DNA from: CBDFHV01 sp965247705
Lineage (GTDB): Bacteria; Pseudomonadota; Alphaproteobacteria; Rhodospirillales; CAMCUA01
Direction of reading: 5' to 3'
NCBI GenBank assembly: GCA_965247705.1
Contig: CBDFHV010000080.1
Coordinates: forward strand, 124,001 to 188,000
DNA: 64,000 nt
The position numbers and the translations under genes are program-made. The notes under the pieces were generated by a model, which did no database searches, was not told the origin of the DNA, and saw only the letters and a list, made by a program, of their open reading frames with translations. This document shows positions 1 through 8,809 of the stretch, one piece after another. Numbering within the stretch: the stretch's first letter is position 1; the number at the start of each line of letters is the position of its first letter.

Positions 1-55
1 GTCTCCTGGTCGGTGAGGGTGGGCGGATGGTGCCGCGCGACGTCCGCCGCGTTGA

Positions 56-1615
56 TCAGTCATCGACACCGTGATCGAATGCCGTGTCGCTGAGATCGGC
101 GATGGTGATGGTGCCCACCAGCCGGCCGTCCCCGTCGATCACAAACAGCTCCCCGGTCTCGCAGGCCTGAAGGCGGTGGCGAATCTCGGGTAGTCGGGCC
201 TGCGGCGAAACCGTTTCCTGGGCTGCCGCCTTTGCCATCACGTCGCGGACGCGGATATTGCGCAGGAGCGCGTGTTCCAGTCCGCCCTTCAGGTCGAGGC
301 CGCGGCGGGCCAGTTGCCAGGTGAAGAACGAGTGGCCCATGAACTGCTGGACGGTCACCGATGACACTACCACCGCGACCATCACGGCCACTGTCAGGGC
401 ATAGTCGCCCGTCATCTCGAAGACGATGAGAGTGGTCGAGATGGGCGCCCCCAGGACCGAGGCGGCGACCGCGCCCATGCCGATGATGGCGTAGGCCCCG
501 GGCCCGGACGAGAGCTCCGGGAACAGGGCGGTGGCGGCAATGCCGTAGATGCCGCCGAGGGTCGCGCCGATGACGATGGAGGGGCTGAACACTCCGCCGC
601 CGAAGCCGAATCCCAGGCTGACGGCGGTGGAGAATATCTTAAGCCCGCAGATGACTGCCAACGTGATCAGGGGCAGGGCCTCGGACAGGGCGGCGTCGGT
701 GGTCGCGTAGCCGATCCCCAGGACCTGTGGATAGGCGAGCGCCACCAAGCCCAGCACCAGGCCGCCGATGGCCGGACGCGCCCAGGTCGGAAGCTTGATG
801 CGTCCCGCCGCTTCCTCGGCCAGTCCGATGCCCCGGATCAGGGCGATCGCGGCGACCGCGGCGACCAGGCCCAGCCCGACGAAGGCCGGCAGCTCCAAGA
901 ACGAGGTGATGTGGTACTCGGGAACGAAGAACGCCGGGGAATCGCCGAACCAGCCGCGGGAAATCATCGTCGCGGTGACGCTGGAAATGACGATCGGCGC
1001 GAATGCGCTGAGCGCATAGTGGCCGACCACGACCTCATTGGCGAACAGCGCCCCGGCGATGGGGGCGTTGAACGAGGCCGCCACCGCCGCCGCCACGCCG
1101 CAGCCGAGCAGGGTTCGCGACAGGGCCCGGGTCAGATGAAGCTTATGGGCGATCCAGCCGCCGATGGTGCCGCCAATGTGAACCGCCGGTCCCTCGCGGC
1201 CGGTCGACGCGCCGACGCCAATGGACAGGGCGCCGACCGCGAAGGCAACGAGGCCGGTCCTGGGCGACATGCGGCCCGCCCGCAAGGCACAGGCTTCCAC
1301 GACCTCGGCGACGCCGTGGTTGCGGCGGCCCGGCATGAAGAAATGGACCAGCAAGCCGACCGCCAGCCCGCCAGCCGTCAGGGCCAGGACCACGCGCCAG
1401 CCCGACAGGCCCGCCGCATCGAGAAAAATGGACTCGTCGCCCGAACCGTGGGCCAGGAACTGAACGGCGCCGATCGTTTCGCGGAACAGGACCACGGCGC
1501 ACGCGGTGGCCCCGCCCACGACGATCGCCAGAAGGGAAAGAATCAACTGGTCGTTTCGGATGAGCCGCCGCAGCCAACGTATGGCCCGACTGGCCCTTAT
1601 GGGATGGCCGGCCAT
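56..1615 (-). CDS. ClC-family voltage-gated chloride channel/antiporter with C-terminal CBS domain
   Basis: This 519-residue protein is an integral membrane ClC anion channel or chloride/proton exchanger. The gating-glutamate motif GREGP is at residues 139-143, inside a long run of hydrophobic helices. After about residue 450 a soluble tail carries one recognisable CBS domain (VRDVMAK onward), where adenine nucleotides usually bind. The first selectivity-filter motif, often GSGIP, appears here as NHGVAEV near residues 99-105, a variant seen in a bacterial ClC subgroup. The start ATG gives a basic, arginine-rich N-terminus, which suits the cytoplasmic side of an inner membrane protein. It stands alone and is transcribed away from IS110 copy 1. 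Whether it is a channel or an exchanger cannot be read from the sequence. Confidence 0.9.
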   Translation of the reverse strand: MAGHPIRASRAIRWLRRLIRNDQLILSLLAIVVGGATACAVVLFRETIGAVQFLAHGSGDESIFLDAAGLSGWRVVLALTAGGLAVGLLVHFFMPGRRNHGVAEVVEACALRAGRMSPRTGLVAFAVGALSIGVGASTGREGPAVHIGGTIGGWIAHKLHLTRALSRTLLGCGVAAAVAASFNAPIAGALFANEVVVGHYALSAFAPIVISSVTATMISRGWFGDSPAFFVPEYHITSFLELPAFVGLGLVAAVAAIALIRGIGLAEEAAGRIKLPTWARPAIGGLVLGLVALAYPQVLGIGYATTDAALSEALPLITLAVICGLKIFSTAVSLGFGFGGGVFSPSIVIGATLGGIYGIAATALFPELSSGPGAYAIIGMGAVAASVLGAPISTTLIVFEMTGDYALTVAVMVAVVVSSVTVQQFMGHSFFTWQLARRGLDLKGGLEHALLRNIRVRDVMAKAAAQETVSPQARLPEIRHRLQACETGELFVIDGDGRLVGTITIADLSDTAFDHGVDD

Positions 1616-2012
1616 GGTCCAAGGCCACTATCACGGAGGCCGCGGCCAGACAAAGGAAATCACGAAAACGGTGGCAATTCGGGTGGCGCTGTCTTTATCA
1701 GTGACCCTTGGTATCATACCAGTGGGCGTTTGAACCGACCTGCCATTGCCCTCTTCGTCATTGCCCTCTTCGTCATTGCCGGACCCGATTTACTGCTGTC
1801 TGGTTCAGGGCAAGCGCGGTTGGCTGGATCGGCCGAATCCGAGGCGTTTCAGGGCACGTCTCTCGATCGCGACACGCTTGCGACGACAGCTTCCCCCAAA
1901 CCGTCATGCGCGGGCTCTTATGTCCGTTTTCAAGGTTTGAGGCATGGATTTCGTCTCCGTGCAACGGACTGTGGGTGGTTGTAGCCTGCCCAGGGCTGGA
2001 GGCGGCGGGTGA
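1616..2012. other. Non-coding stretch between clc and IS110 copy 1
   Basis: No supportable gene lies here. The stretch holds the clc upstream region and a short direct repeat at 1744-1780. It then runs into the conserved tail of IS110 copy 1. The remaining open frames have no family resemblance that I recognise. Confidence 0.5.
1744..1780. repeat. 15-bp tandem direct repeat
   Basis: The unit CATTGCCCTCTTCGT occurs twice head to tail (1744-1758 and 1759-1773), followed by the first seven bases of a third copy. It is not inside a supportable gene, and replication slippage is a simple explanation. Confidence 0.8.
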
Positions 2013-2239
2013 GACGACGGTGGATCAAGCTCTTATGCGCGGGTTGGCTACCGCATTTCCGTTTTTGCGTCCCGGGGCTGCCTCTGTCTTGTCGCGCGGG
2101 TCCTGATGGCCGCAAAGCCCGGTCGAGGGTTCCCCAGTACCTGCGCCGCCCCCAGCCGTGGGCATGGGATCGGGTTGTGTCGCGGGGTTGGAATGTCTGG
2201 GCGGCGATATCTCCGCTGCTGCTGGTTGGGGTTGGCGGA
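2013..2239 (-). ncRNA. Conserved 3' non-coding tail of IS110 copy 1 (candidate bridge/seek RNA region)
   Basis: Read on the minus strand after the transposase stop, this tail shares ordered blocks with the tail of copy 2: GGGGAACCCTCGAC, GAGGCAGCCCC, CCAACCCGCGCAT and ACCGTCGTC, at nearly the same spacing. No protein frame is shared. In the IS1111 branch of the IS110 family, the guide RNA that pairs with target and donor DNA is known to come from the region downstream of the transposase. The RNA call is therefore an inference from conservation and position. Confidence 0.45.
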
Positions 2240-3382
2240 TCAGTGGCCAGCGGTTTCCGCCGGCGCGGTGTGGCGGGCGATGTCCCACAGGAAGGCGGCC
2301 ATTTCGCGGGCGATGGCGACGGTGACCAGGTTGGCGGGCTTGCCGCGGGCGGTCATCTGGCGGAAGCGGGCGCAGAGCCGGCGCTGGGCCTTCCAGGCGA
2401 TGTCCTGGACGGCGCCCTCGAGGGGCTCCAGCTTGGCCCGCTTGGCGGTGGCGACGCGGGCCGGCAGGCGATAGCTCCAGGCGCCTTCCACGAGGATGCG
2501 GCGCAGGCGGCTGTTGCCGGCCTTGGTGATGGCACCGCGGCGCTGGCGGGAGCCACTGGAGTGCTCGCTGGGAACCAGGCCGAGATAAGCCATGAGCTGG
2601 CGCGGGTTGTCGAAGCGCCGGAAGTCGCCGACCTCGGCGCAGGCGGTGACGGCGGCCAATTGGGAGACCCCGCGCAGGCCTTGGAAGGCGGCAACGACGG
2701 GGGCCATCGAGACGGGGGCCATCGAGTAGTCGGGCAGCAGCCTGGTGATCTCCTGGTCGAGGCTTTGCAGGCGCGCCTTGGCGGCGGCGGCGGCGATGGC
2801 GCGCCGGGCGTCCTCGAAGACGATCTGCTGGGCCGCATGCTCGAAGGTCTGGGTGTCGAGCCAGCGCTCGTGGGCGCGGCTCCAGTTGCTGAGCCCTTGC
2901 CAAATGCGATCGTGGCGCAACAGAAAGCTGTGCAGTTGCTGGCGGGTCTGACGCAGCGCCCGCATGGCGGCCTCGCGGGCGCGCACCAGATCGCGCATCG
3001 CCTCGTGGGCCGCATCGGGCACCCACACCGCCGTCAGCTGGCCCGCCCGGTGCAACCGCGCCAGGTCCAGCGCATCGCGGCGGTCGGTCTTCACCCGCCG
3101 CCCCGCCGCCTTGGGGATCAGCGATGGCGCCACCACCATGCAGTCATGGCCCAGGCGCTTCGCCAGGCGATGGATCCCATAGCCGCACGGGCCGGCCTCG
3201 TAGCACAGCGCCAGAGCGCCGTGGCGCGCCGCCAGCTTGCCGAGCATGCCGGCAATCTCCCTCGGCCGGTTGGCGATCTCGCCGATGAACACCGCCTCGG
3301 GGCCAACGTCCGGTCCCGCCACCGCCACCGAGATGCTCATCTTGTGCACGTCCAGTCCAATCGTCGTGATAGTCTCCGTCAT
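2240..3382 (-). CDS. IS110-family transposase (DEDD recombinase), copy 1
   Basis: This 380-residue protein has the two-part IS110 layout. The N-terminal RuvC-like domain keeps the four acidic residues typical of the Piv/IS110 family: D11 (GLDVHK), E62 (YEAGPCGYG), D100 and D103 (TDRRDALDL). The C-terminal transposase-20 domain carries GLVPSEHSSG and RGAITKAGN, where the family's catalytic serine lies. The frame is open much further upstream, but the ATG at 3382 matches the start of copy 2, has GGAG before it, and follows a conserved stem-loop. The protein is clearly related to copy 2 but not identical, so the two are separate arrivals or an old duplication. It looks intact. Confidence 0.93.
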   Translation of the reverse strand: MTETITTIGLDVHKMSISVAVAGPDVGPEAVFIGEIANRPREIAGMLGKLAARHGALALCYEAGPCGYGIHRLAKRLGHDCMVVAPSLIPKAAGRRVKTDRRDALDLARLHRAGQLTAVWVPDAAHEAMRDLVRAREAAMRALRQTRQQLHSFLLRHDRIWQGLSNWSRAHERWLDTQTFEHAAQQIVFEDARRAIAAAAAKARLQSLDQEITRLLPDYSMAPVSMAPVVAAFQGLRGVSQLAAVTACAEVGDFRRFDNPRQLMAYLGLVPSEHSSGSRQRRGAITKAGNSRLRRILVEGAWSYRLPARVATAKRAKLEPLEGAVQDIAWKAQRRLCARFRQMTARGKPANLVTVAIAREMAAFLWDIARHTAPAETAGH

Positions 3383-3454
3383 GGCTCGTCTCCTGTGCAT
3401 GAGGACAGGCGCCGAAGCGGCGCAGCCCTCGATCGTTGCACATCGAGGCGAGCC
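3383..3454 (-). promoter_or_regulatory. Nested stem-loop covering the RBS of IS110 copy 1
   Basis: On the minus strand the outer arm GGCTCGCCTC (3454-3445) can pair with GAGACGAGCC (3392-3383), nine of ten bases, ending at the ATG. Inside it lies a perfect 6-bp hairpin, CGGCGC and GCGCCG reverse complements at 3418-3423 and 3409-3414. The GGAG ribosome site sits in the outer 3' arm. The same design with different bases occurs in copy 2 (42184-42261). It may be a 5' guide-RNA part or a switch that hides the RBS. Confidence 0.6.
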
Positions 3455-3527
3455 GCCTCCAAGGACATACAGTCTTGTCCCGCGTATCCATTTACCCGCC
3501 CCCGCCGGAGTCCGCCCTGTTCCATGG

Positions 3528-3550
3528 ATTGCCGGGACGAGCCCGGCAAT
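3528..3550. repeat. Alphaproteobacterial-type extragenic palindrome
   Basis: ATTGCCGGG (3528-3536) and CCCGGCAAT (3542-3550) form a perfect 9-bp inverted repeat around ACGAG. The motif resembles short extragenic palindromes common in alphaproteobacterial genomes. It lies between IS110 copy 1 and phoB. Confidence 0.75.
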
Positions 3551-3583
3551 GACAAGGGGGGGTGGCGACGGGCGCGGACTTAA

Positions 3584-3608
3584 CCGGATCGCAGTGGACG
3601 CGATCCGG
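3584..3608. repeat. Perfect 9-bp hairpin downstream of phoB
   Basis: CCGGATCGC (3584-3592) and GCGATCCGG (3600-3608) pair perfectly around a 7-base loop. It lies 100 bases past the phoB stop on the minus strand. There is no T-run after it in the phoB direction (only TTAAGT), so a classical intrinsic terminator is doubtful. It could be an extragenic palindrome. Confidence 0.6.
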
Positions 3609-3708
3609 CAATCCACCAGGCCACGGGCGTTGTATCCGCCATGCTCAGTGGATGCCCCCGCGGTACGTGACGGGCGAATCCGAGAGACAGTTCTTTGGCT
3701 CACTGGAA

Positions 3709-4401
3709 TCAGGTCCGGTTGGCGTCGAGGGCGTAGCCGGCGCCGCGCACCGTGCGGATCAGATCGGCGGCGCCATTCTTGTTCAGGGCCTTGCGCAGCC
3801 TGAGGATATGCACGTCGACGGTTCGGGTTTCCACGTAGACGTCCCGGCCCCAGACCTTGTCGAGCAATTGTTCGCGGGTGAACACGCGCCCTGGCCGTTC
3901 CAGCAGGGTCCGCAGAAGCCGGAACTCCGTCGGGCCGAGACGAACCGCCTGGTCCTGGCGGGTGACCCGGTGGGTCGCCAGGTCCATGACGACGCCCCCG
4001 TAACTCAGCATTTCCTCGGTCAGCGCCGGGCGCACGCGCCGCAGCACCGCGCGAACCCGGGCCATCAGTTCCTTGGGCGAGAAGGGCTTGGCGATGAAGT
4101 CGTCGGCGCCGCTGTCCAGACCCTGGATCTTGTCCGACTCCTCGGTTCGGGCGGTCAGCATGATGATCGGCAGGCCGCGTGTCTCGGCGCCACGGCGGAG
4201 CTGGCGACAAACCTCGATGCCGGACATCTTGGGCAGCATCCAGTCCAGCACCACCAGGTCGGGCGGTTCCTCCACCACCCGCAGCATCGCTTCCTCGCCG
4301 TCCTCGGCGACGGCGACCCGGTAGCCGTTGCTCTCGAGATTGTAGCGGATGACTTCCACCAGGGGCGGCTCGTCCTCGACAACAAGGATGAAGGGCTTCA
4401 C
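3709..4401 (-). CDS. phoB: Phosphate regulon response regulator PhoB
   Basis: This 230-residue OmpR-type response regulator matches the usual PhoB length. The receiver domain has the acidic pocket E9/D10/E11, phospho-acceptor D53 (VVLDWMLP), T83 and K105 (AKPFSPKEL). The winged-helix DNA-binding domain spans about residues 130-228 (RLGPTEFRLL, VDVHILRLRKAL, RTVRGAGYAL). Start GTG at 4401 overlaps the phoU stop as GTGA, which suggests translational coupling. It is the last gene of the pst-phoU-phoB unit and should bind the 11-bp repeats at 9941-9997 once phosphorylated by PhoR. The open frame upstream of the GTG is only the shadow of phoU. Confidence 0.95.
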   Translation of the reverse strand: MKPFILVVEDEPPLVEVIRYNLESNGYRVAVAEDGEEAMLRVVEEPPDLVVLDWMLPKMSGIEVCRQLRRGAETRGLPIIMLTARTEESDKIQGLDSGADDFIAKPFSPKELMARVRAVLRRVRPALTEEMLSYGGVVMDLATHRVTRQDQAVRLGPTEFRLLRTLLERPGRVFTREQLLDKVWGRDVYVETRTVDVHILRLRKALNKNGAADLIRTVRGAGYALDANRT

Positions 4402-5129
4402 GGGCCCGCCTCTTCGTCTCGCGACGGGGAGACGACGGTGACGCTGGAATCGTCGGCGGTGGGTCGGCGCGTGGTCGGCGCCTCGCCACGGATCAGGAAC
4501 ACCACGTTTTCGGCGATGTTCGTGGCGTGGTCGCCCATGCGCTCGATATTCTTGGCGATGAACAGCAGATGGGTGCTGGGCGTGATGTTGGTGGGCGCCT
4601 CCATCATATAGGTGAGGAGTTCGCGAAACAGGCTGGTGTGAAGCTGGTCCACCTCCCGGTCCTGGTTGCGGACATCCACCGCCTTGTCGGCGTCGCGGGT
4701 GATGTAGGCGTCCAGCACGTTTTGCACCATGCCCTGAACCAGGCGCGCCATGCGGGCCACGGTGGGAACCGCCTCCAGGGGCTGCGAATGGATCAGCACC
4801 GGAATGCGCTTGGCCACGTTGACCGCGTAGTCGCCGATTCGCTCCAGATCGGCGGAGATCTTCAGCGCCGCGATGGCGGCCCGAAGATCGTCGGCCATGG
4901 GCTGGCGCAGGGCCAGGAGGCGTACCGTCATGACGTTGACCGCATTTTCCAGATCGTCGATTCGCTTGTCCTGGGCCATGACCCGGGCGGCAAGCTCGGT
5001 GTCCCGGGTCACCAGGGCGCGGATCGCCTCGGCGAGCTGGGCTTCCACCAGTCCGCCCATCTCGGCGATCTTGCTGTCCAGCGAGTTCAGATCGTTGTCG
5101 AACGCCTTGACCGTATGATCGCTTACCAT
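4398..5129 (-). CDS. phoU: Phosphate signalling adaptor PhoU
   Basis: This 243-residue all-helical PhoU-family protein links the Pst transporter to the PhoR-PhoB pair and prevents Pho activation when phosphate is plentiful. Two PhoU repeats are visible, each with the acidic metal-site pattern: ERIGDYAVNVAKR near residues 97-109 and ERMGDHATNIAENV near 195-208. It acts in the cytoplasm at the membrane. It lies 32 bases after pstB, and its stop overlaps the phoB start. This is the conserved pstSCAB-phoU order, with phoB appended. The ATG at 5129 gives the standard family N-terminus (MVSDHTVKAFDNDL). Confidence 0.95.
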   Translation of the reverse strand: MVSDHTVKAFDNDLNSLDSKIAEMGGLVEAQLAEAIRALVTRDTELAARVMAQDKRIDDLENAVNVMTVRLLALRQPMADDLRAAIAALKISADLERIGDYAVNVAKRIPVLIHSQPLEAVPTVARMARLVQGMVQNVLDAYITRDADKAVDVRNQDREVDQLHTSLFRELLTYMMEAPTNITPSTHLLFIAKNIERMGDHATNIAENVVFLIRGEAPTTRRPTADDSSVTVVSPSRDEEAGP

Positions 5130-5161
5130 GTGTCCGCTCCCGAATCCCGAGCCGCCTCAAC

Positions 5162-5983
5162 TCAACCGAAGCGTCCGGTTATGTAGTCATGAGTGCGCGT
5201 TTCCTTGGGGTTGGTGAAGATCTGTTCCGTCTCGCCCCACTCGACCAGGTATCCCAGGTGGAAGAAGGCGGTCTTTTGCGACACCCGGGCCGCCTGTTGC
5301 ATGGAGTGGGTGACGACAACGATGGTGAAATTCTCCCGCAGCTCGTCGATCAGTTCCTCGATCTTGGCGGTGGCGATGGGATCGAGGGCCGAGCACGGCT
5401 CGTCCATGAGGATGACCTCCGGATTGATGGCAATGGCCCGGGCGATGCACAAGCGCTGCTGTTGGCCGCCCGACAGGCTGGTGCCGGGCTCCTGCAGCCG
5501 GTCCTCGACCTCCGACAGAAGCCCCGCCTTGTCCAGGCTCGAAAGCACGATGTCGTCCATGCCGGCCTTGGTGTCGGCGAGCCCATGGATCCTGGGACCG
5601 TAGGCGACGTTTTCGTAGACGGACTTGGGAAAGGGATTGGGCTTCTGGAACACCATGCCGACCCGCGCCCGCAGGTGGACCACGTCCAGGGATGGATCGT
5701 AGATATCGGTGTCGAACAGCTTGATGGCGCCGCTCACCCGGCAAGTGGGAATGGTGTCGTTCATGCGGTTGAGGCAGCGCAGAAAGGTCGACTTGCCGCA
5801 CCCCGAGGGGCCGATCAGGGCTGTGACCTCACGCTGGCCAATGTCCAGATCGACTTCGAACAGGGCCTGCTTTTCCGCATAGAAGACAGAGACTTCGCGC
5901 ACCGTGAAGGCGGCGTCCGCGCGGGTGGCCGACGCCGGACGGGTCTCGTTCGCTGTCGACGCTCGATCGATTGCGATGTTCAT
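5162..5983 (-). CDS. pstB: Phosphate ABC transporter ATP-binding protein PstB
   Basis: This 273-residue ATPase drives PstCA-mediated phosphate import at the inner membrane. Walker A is GPSGCGKST (residues 58-66), the ABC signature is LSGGQQQRL (170-178), Walker B is VILMDEP (190-196), and the switch histidine is in VVTHS. About 25 residues before the ABC core are polar and low in complexity, a little longer than E. coli PstB. It starts 10 bases after the pstA stop, consistent with one transcript running pstS-C-A-B-phoU-phoB. Confidence 0.96.
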   Translation of the reverse strand: MNIAIDRASTANETRPASATRADAAFTVREVSVFYAEKQALFEVDLDIGQREVTALIGPSGCGKSTFLRCLNRMNDTIPTCRVSGAIKLFDTDIYDPSLDVVHLRARVGMVFQKPNPFPKSVYENVAYGPRIHGLADTKAGMDDIVLSSLDKAGLLSEVEDRLQEPGTSLSGGQQQRLCIARAIAINPEVILMDEPCSALDPIATAKIEELIDELRENFTIVVVTHSMQQAARVSQKTAFFHLGYLVEWGETEQIFTNPKETRTHDYITGRFG

Positions 5984-5993
5984 GGTCGGCGAC

Positions 5994-7268
5994 CTACCAG
6001 CGTCGCTCGAAGCGTTTACGTAGGATCACGGCGAGCGCGTTCATCAGGAACAAGAAAGCCAAGAGTACCATGATCGCGGCGGAGGCCCGTTCCCCGAACG
6101 CCCGCTCCGGGCTGTCGGCCCAAAGATACACCTGAACCGGAAGCACGGTGGCCGGATCGAAGGCGCTGCCGGGAATGTCGACGACGAAGGCGACCATGCC
6201 GATCATCAGCAGCGGCGCCGTCTCGCCCAGGGCTCGGGCCATGCCGATGATGGTACCAGTCAGGACGCCGGGCATGGCCAGGGGCAGAACATGGTGGAAT
6301 ACCACCTGGAGGGGCGAGGCACCCAGGCCATGGGCGGCTTCGCGGATCGATGGCGGCACCGCCTTCAGCGAGGCGCGGCCGGCGATAATAATCGTCGGCA
6401 GGGTCATCAGGGCCAGCACCATGCCGCCGGCCATCGGCGCCGATCGGGGGGCGCCGAAAACGTTGAGGAACACCGCCAGTCCCAACAGGCCGAAGACGAT
6501 GGAGGGTACCGCGGCGAGGTTGTTGATGTTGACCTCGATGATCTGGTTCCAGCGATTCTTGGCCGCGAACTCCTCCAGGTAGATGGCCGTCATCACGGCC
6601 AGGGGGAAGGCCAGCACCAGGGTCACCACCATGGTGAAGAACGACCCCGCGACCGCCCCCCAGATACCCGCCAGTTCCGGTTCCCGCGAATCCCCCTGGG
6701 TAAAGAAAATGGTGTTGAATCGGGTCTCGATCAGGCCCCGGGCCTTCAGGCCCTCGAACCAATCGATCTGCTTGTCGCTGACCCGGCGGTCGCTTTGCGG
6801 CACGTCGGCGCTGATGAAGCCCTTGTTGAACTGATCCAGGTCGTCGGACACCGGGACGACCATGTCGATCCGCTGGCCGATGATCGAGGGGTCTTCAAGG
6901 ACCATTTCGCGAATTTCGAACACGGCGCCCGGACTGACGATGGCGTAGAGCCGGCGCAGGTCGCGGCGCCCGGACACCTCGGGGAACAAAGCGCGGATCG
7001 TTTGGCGGATCGGCTTCCGGTAATCGGCGGCGGACAAAACCTCGGGATCCCGCTTGCCCTCGGGGTCGATGTCCTGGGGATCGAGCGTGACCTCCAGGTG
7101 AACCATGGTTTGGACGAAGGCCGAGTAGCCATTGCCGACGATGGTGGCGAGCAGGATGCCCAGGCACAGGAGGGCAAAGCAGACGGCGGCGACTCCGTAG
7201 GCGCGAAACCGGCGCTCGGCCGCATAGCGGCGCTTCAAACCGGTCGCGACCCGCTCCGACGTGCTCAT
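5994..7268 (-). CDS. pstA: Phosphate ABC transporter permease PstA, extended type
   Basis: This 424-residue permease is well above the roughly 290-300 residues of E. coli PstA. After the first membrane helix (about residues 22-45) comes a soluble insert of about 150 residues rich in charged residues (DPQDIDPEGKRDP onward). This matches the alphaproteobacterial form with an extra N-terminal domain. The conserved ABC-permease core follows, with the EAA-type loop SIREAAHGLGASPLQ and the late motif ARALGETAPLL. It pairs with PstC to form the channel. It is separated from pstC by 52 bases. Confidence 0.94.
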   Translation of the reverse strand: MSTSERVATGLKRRYAAERRFRAYGVAAVCFALLCLGILLATIVGNGYSAFVQTMVHLEVTLDPQDIDPEGKRDPEVLSAADYRKPIRQTIRALFPEVSGRRDLRRLYAIVSPGAVFEIREMVLEDPSIIGQRIDMVVPVSDDLDQFNKGFISADVPQSDRRVSDKQIDWFEGLKARGLIETRFNTIFFTQGDSREPELAGIWGAVAGSFFTMVVTLVLAFPLAVMTAIYLEEFAAKNRWNQIIEVNINNLAAVPSIVFGLLGLAVFLNVFGAPRSAPMAGGMVLALMTLPTIIIAGRASLKAVPPSIREAAHGLGASPLQVVFHHVLPLAMPGVLTGTIIGMARALGETAPLLMIGMVAFVVDIPGSAFDPATVLPVQVYLWADSPERAFGERASAAIMVLLAFLFLMNALAVILRKRFERRW

Positions 7269-7320
7269 AGTCGCGCCACGGCGCGGGTCCGCCGGCGCCG
7301 ACAGGAGGGTGGTAGCGGCA

Positions 7321-8703
7321 TCACTCGTACTGCTCCCGGTACTTGTTGACCACGGTGAGGGCGATGACGTTGAGCACCAGGGTCACGCAAAACAGCATGA
7401 GCCCCAGGGCGAAGGCGGCCAGAGTCTTGGGGCTGTCGAATTCCTGGTCGCCGACCAGCAGGGTGACGATCTGGACGGTGACCGTGGTCACCGCTTCCAG
7501 GGGGTTGGCGGTCAGGTTGGCGGACAGGCCCGCCGCCATGACGACGATCATGGTCTCGCCGATGGCCCGGGAGGTGGCCAGCAGAAGGCCGCCGATGATT
7601 CCCGGCAGGGCGGCGGGAACAACCACCTTGCGGATGGTTTCCGAGTGGGTGGCGCCGAGGGCGAAGGACCCGTCGCGCATGGTCTGGGGAACGGCGTTGA
7701 TGACATCGTCGGACAGGGACGAAACGAACGGGATGACCATGATCCCCATCACCACGCCGGCCGCCAGGGCGCTTTCGGAACTGACGTCGAGGCCCATGAA
7801 AGCGCCCAGGCCGCGGAAAAACGGGGCCACGGTCAGGGCGGCGAAGAAGCCGTAGACCACCGTCGGAACCCCGGCCAGCACTTCCAACAGCGGTTTGGCG
7901 GTGGCGCGGACCGATTGCCGGGCGTACTCGGACAGATAGATCGCCGAAAACAGCCCCACGGGCGCCGCCACGCACATGGCGATCAAGGAAATAAGGATGG
8001 TGCCGACGAGAAGGGGAACGGCGCCGAAAGCGCCGGAACTGCCCACCTGATCGGCGCGCAGGGCCGTTTGCGGGCTCCATTGCAGGCCGAACAGGAACTC
8101 GGTGATCGGCACCATGGCGAAAAAGCGCATGGATTCGAACAGCAGGGACAGCACGATTCCGATTGTGGTCAGGATGGCGATGGTGGAGCTGACGACGAGG
8201 AACACCATCGTCACCCGCTCCACTTGGTTGCGGGCGCGCATTTGCGGGGCGACCTTGCGACGGCCGTGGGCGATGCCGGCAATGGCCACGCAGACGCCGA
8301 CCACCACCATGGCCGCGCCGCCGGTCAGACGCATGGTCGAATAGTTGCCGGCGGCCTTCACCAGTTCGGGGTTCGCCTCGCCGCTGATGGCGCTGCCGCC
8401 GGCCAGATTGCGGATATCGTTGATCAGAAGCTCGAGCCGGCTGTCGGTAAGGTTCTGACTGGCTTCGGGCAACGCGGCGACCAGCAGGGCCTCGACGATG
8501 ACGGGCTCGAAGACCAGCCACAGCACGGTGACGCCCAGGGCCGGCAGGCCGCACCAGAGGGCGACGTAGAAGCCATGGTAGGAAGGCAGGGAATGAAGCG
8601 TGCGCGTGTGCCCCGTCACGCCCGTCACCGCTCGGGACCGGCCCATGTAATAGCCGATCACGGTCAACACGATCAGCGTCAGGAACAGGATCCAGGTTTG
8701 CAT
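7321..8703 (-). CDS. pstC: Phosphate ABC transporter permease PstC, extended type
   Basis: This 460-residue PstC also has an N-terminal extension: two or three membrane helices and a periplasmic-looking stretch before the permease core. E. coli PstC is about 320 residues. The core shows the EAA loop DGSFALGATHSETIRKV, the motif LLEVLAGVPTVVYGF and the conserved SRAIGETM near the end. It lies 106 bases downstream of pstS and forms the channel with PstA. PstC and PstA are both enlarged, so the extra domains may pack together in the periplasm; that is an inference. Confidence 0.94.
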   Translation of the reverse strand: MQTWILFLTLIVLTVIGYYMGRSRAVTGVTGHTRTLHSLPSYHGFYVALWCGLPALGVTVLWLVFEPVIVEALLVAALPEASQNLTDSRLELLINDIRNLAGGSAISGEANPELVKAAGNYSTMRLTGGAAMVVVGVCVAIAGIAHGRRKVAPQMRARNQVERVTMVFLVVSSTIAILTTIGIVLSLLFESMRFFAMVPITEFLFGLQWSPQTALRADQVGSSGAFGAVPLLVGTILISLIAMCVAAPVGLFSAIYLSEYARQSVRATAKPLLEVLAGVPTVVYGFFAALTVAPFFRGLGAFMGLDVSSESALAAGVVMGIMVIPFVSSLSDDVINAVPQTMRDGSFALGATHSETIRKVVVPAALPGIIGGLLLATSRAIGETMIVVMAAGLSANLTANPLEAVTTVTVQIVTLLVGDQEFDSPKTLAAFALGLMLFCVTLVLNVIALTVVNKYREQYE

Positions 8704-8809
8704 GGCGAGCGACCGACGGAACCGGGTGGCGCGGTGTCACCGCATCCAACGAAAGAACACGGGACGAGAAAAGTAGCCGAGGGCTCCCGAGGAAGCTCCC
8801 GGCCGGCGA

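Larger units (their letters stand above)
2013..3468 (-). mobile_element. IS110-family insertion sequence, copy 1
   Basis: The element holds one transposase gene plus non-coding ends. The limits given are the outermost blocks shared with the second copy at 42163-43598: ATGTCC upstream (3463-3468 on the plus strand) and an ACCGTCGTC block downstream (near 2013). True ends may lie a little further out. IS110 elements lack terminal inverted repeats and normally make no target duplication, so the edges cannot be fixed by eye. The tail from stop codon to last shared block is 227 bases here and 224 in copy 2. Confidence 0.8.

Noticed and set aside
3584..3608. Intrinsic terminator of the pho operon
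   Set aside because: The stem is strong, but only TTAAGT follows in the phoB direction, so it is listed as a hairpin only.
2240..4489. One 749-codon minus-strand frame across IS110 copy 1 and phoB/phoU
   Set aside because: The part before 3382 is an out-of-frame shadow of phoB and phoU. The transposase starts at 3382 by comparison with copy 2.
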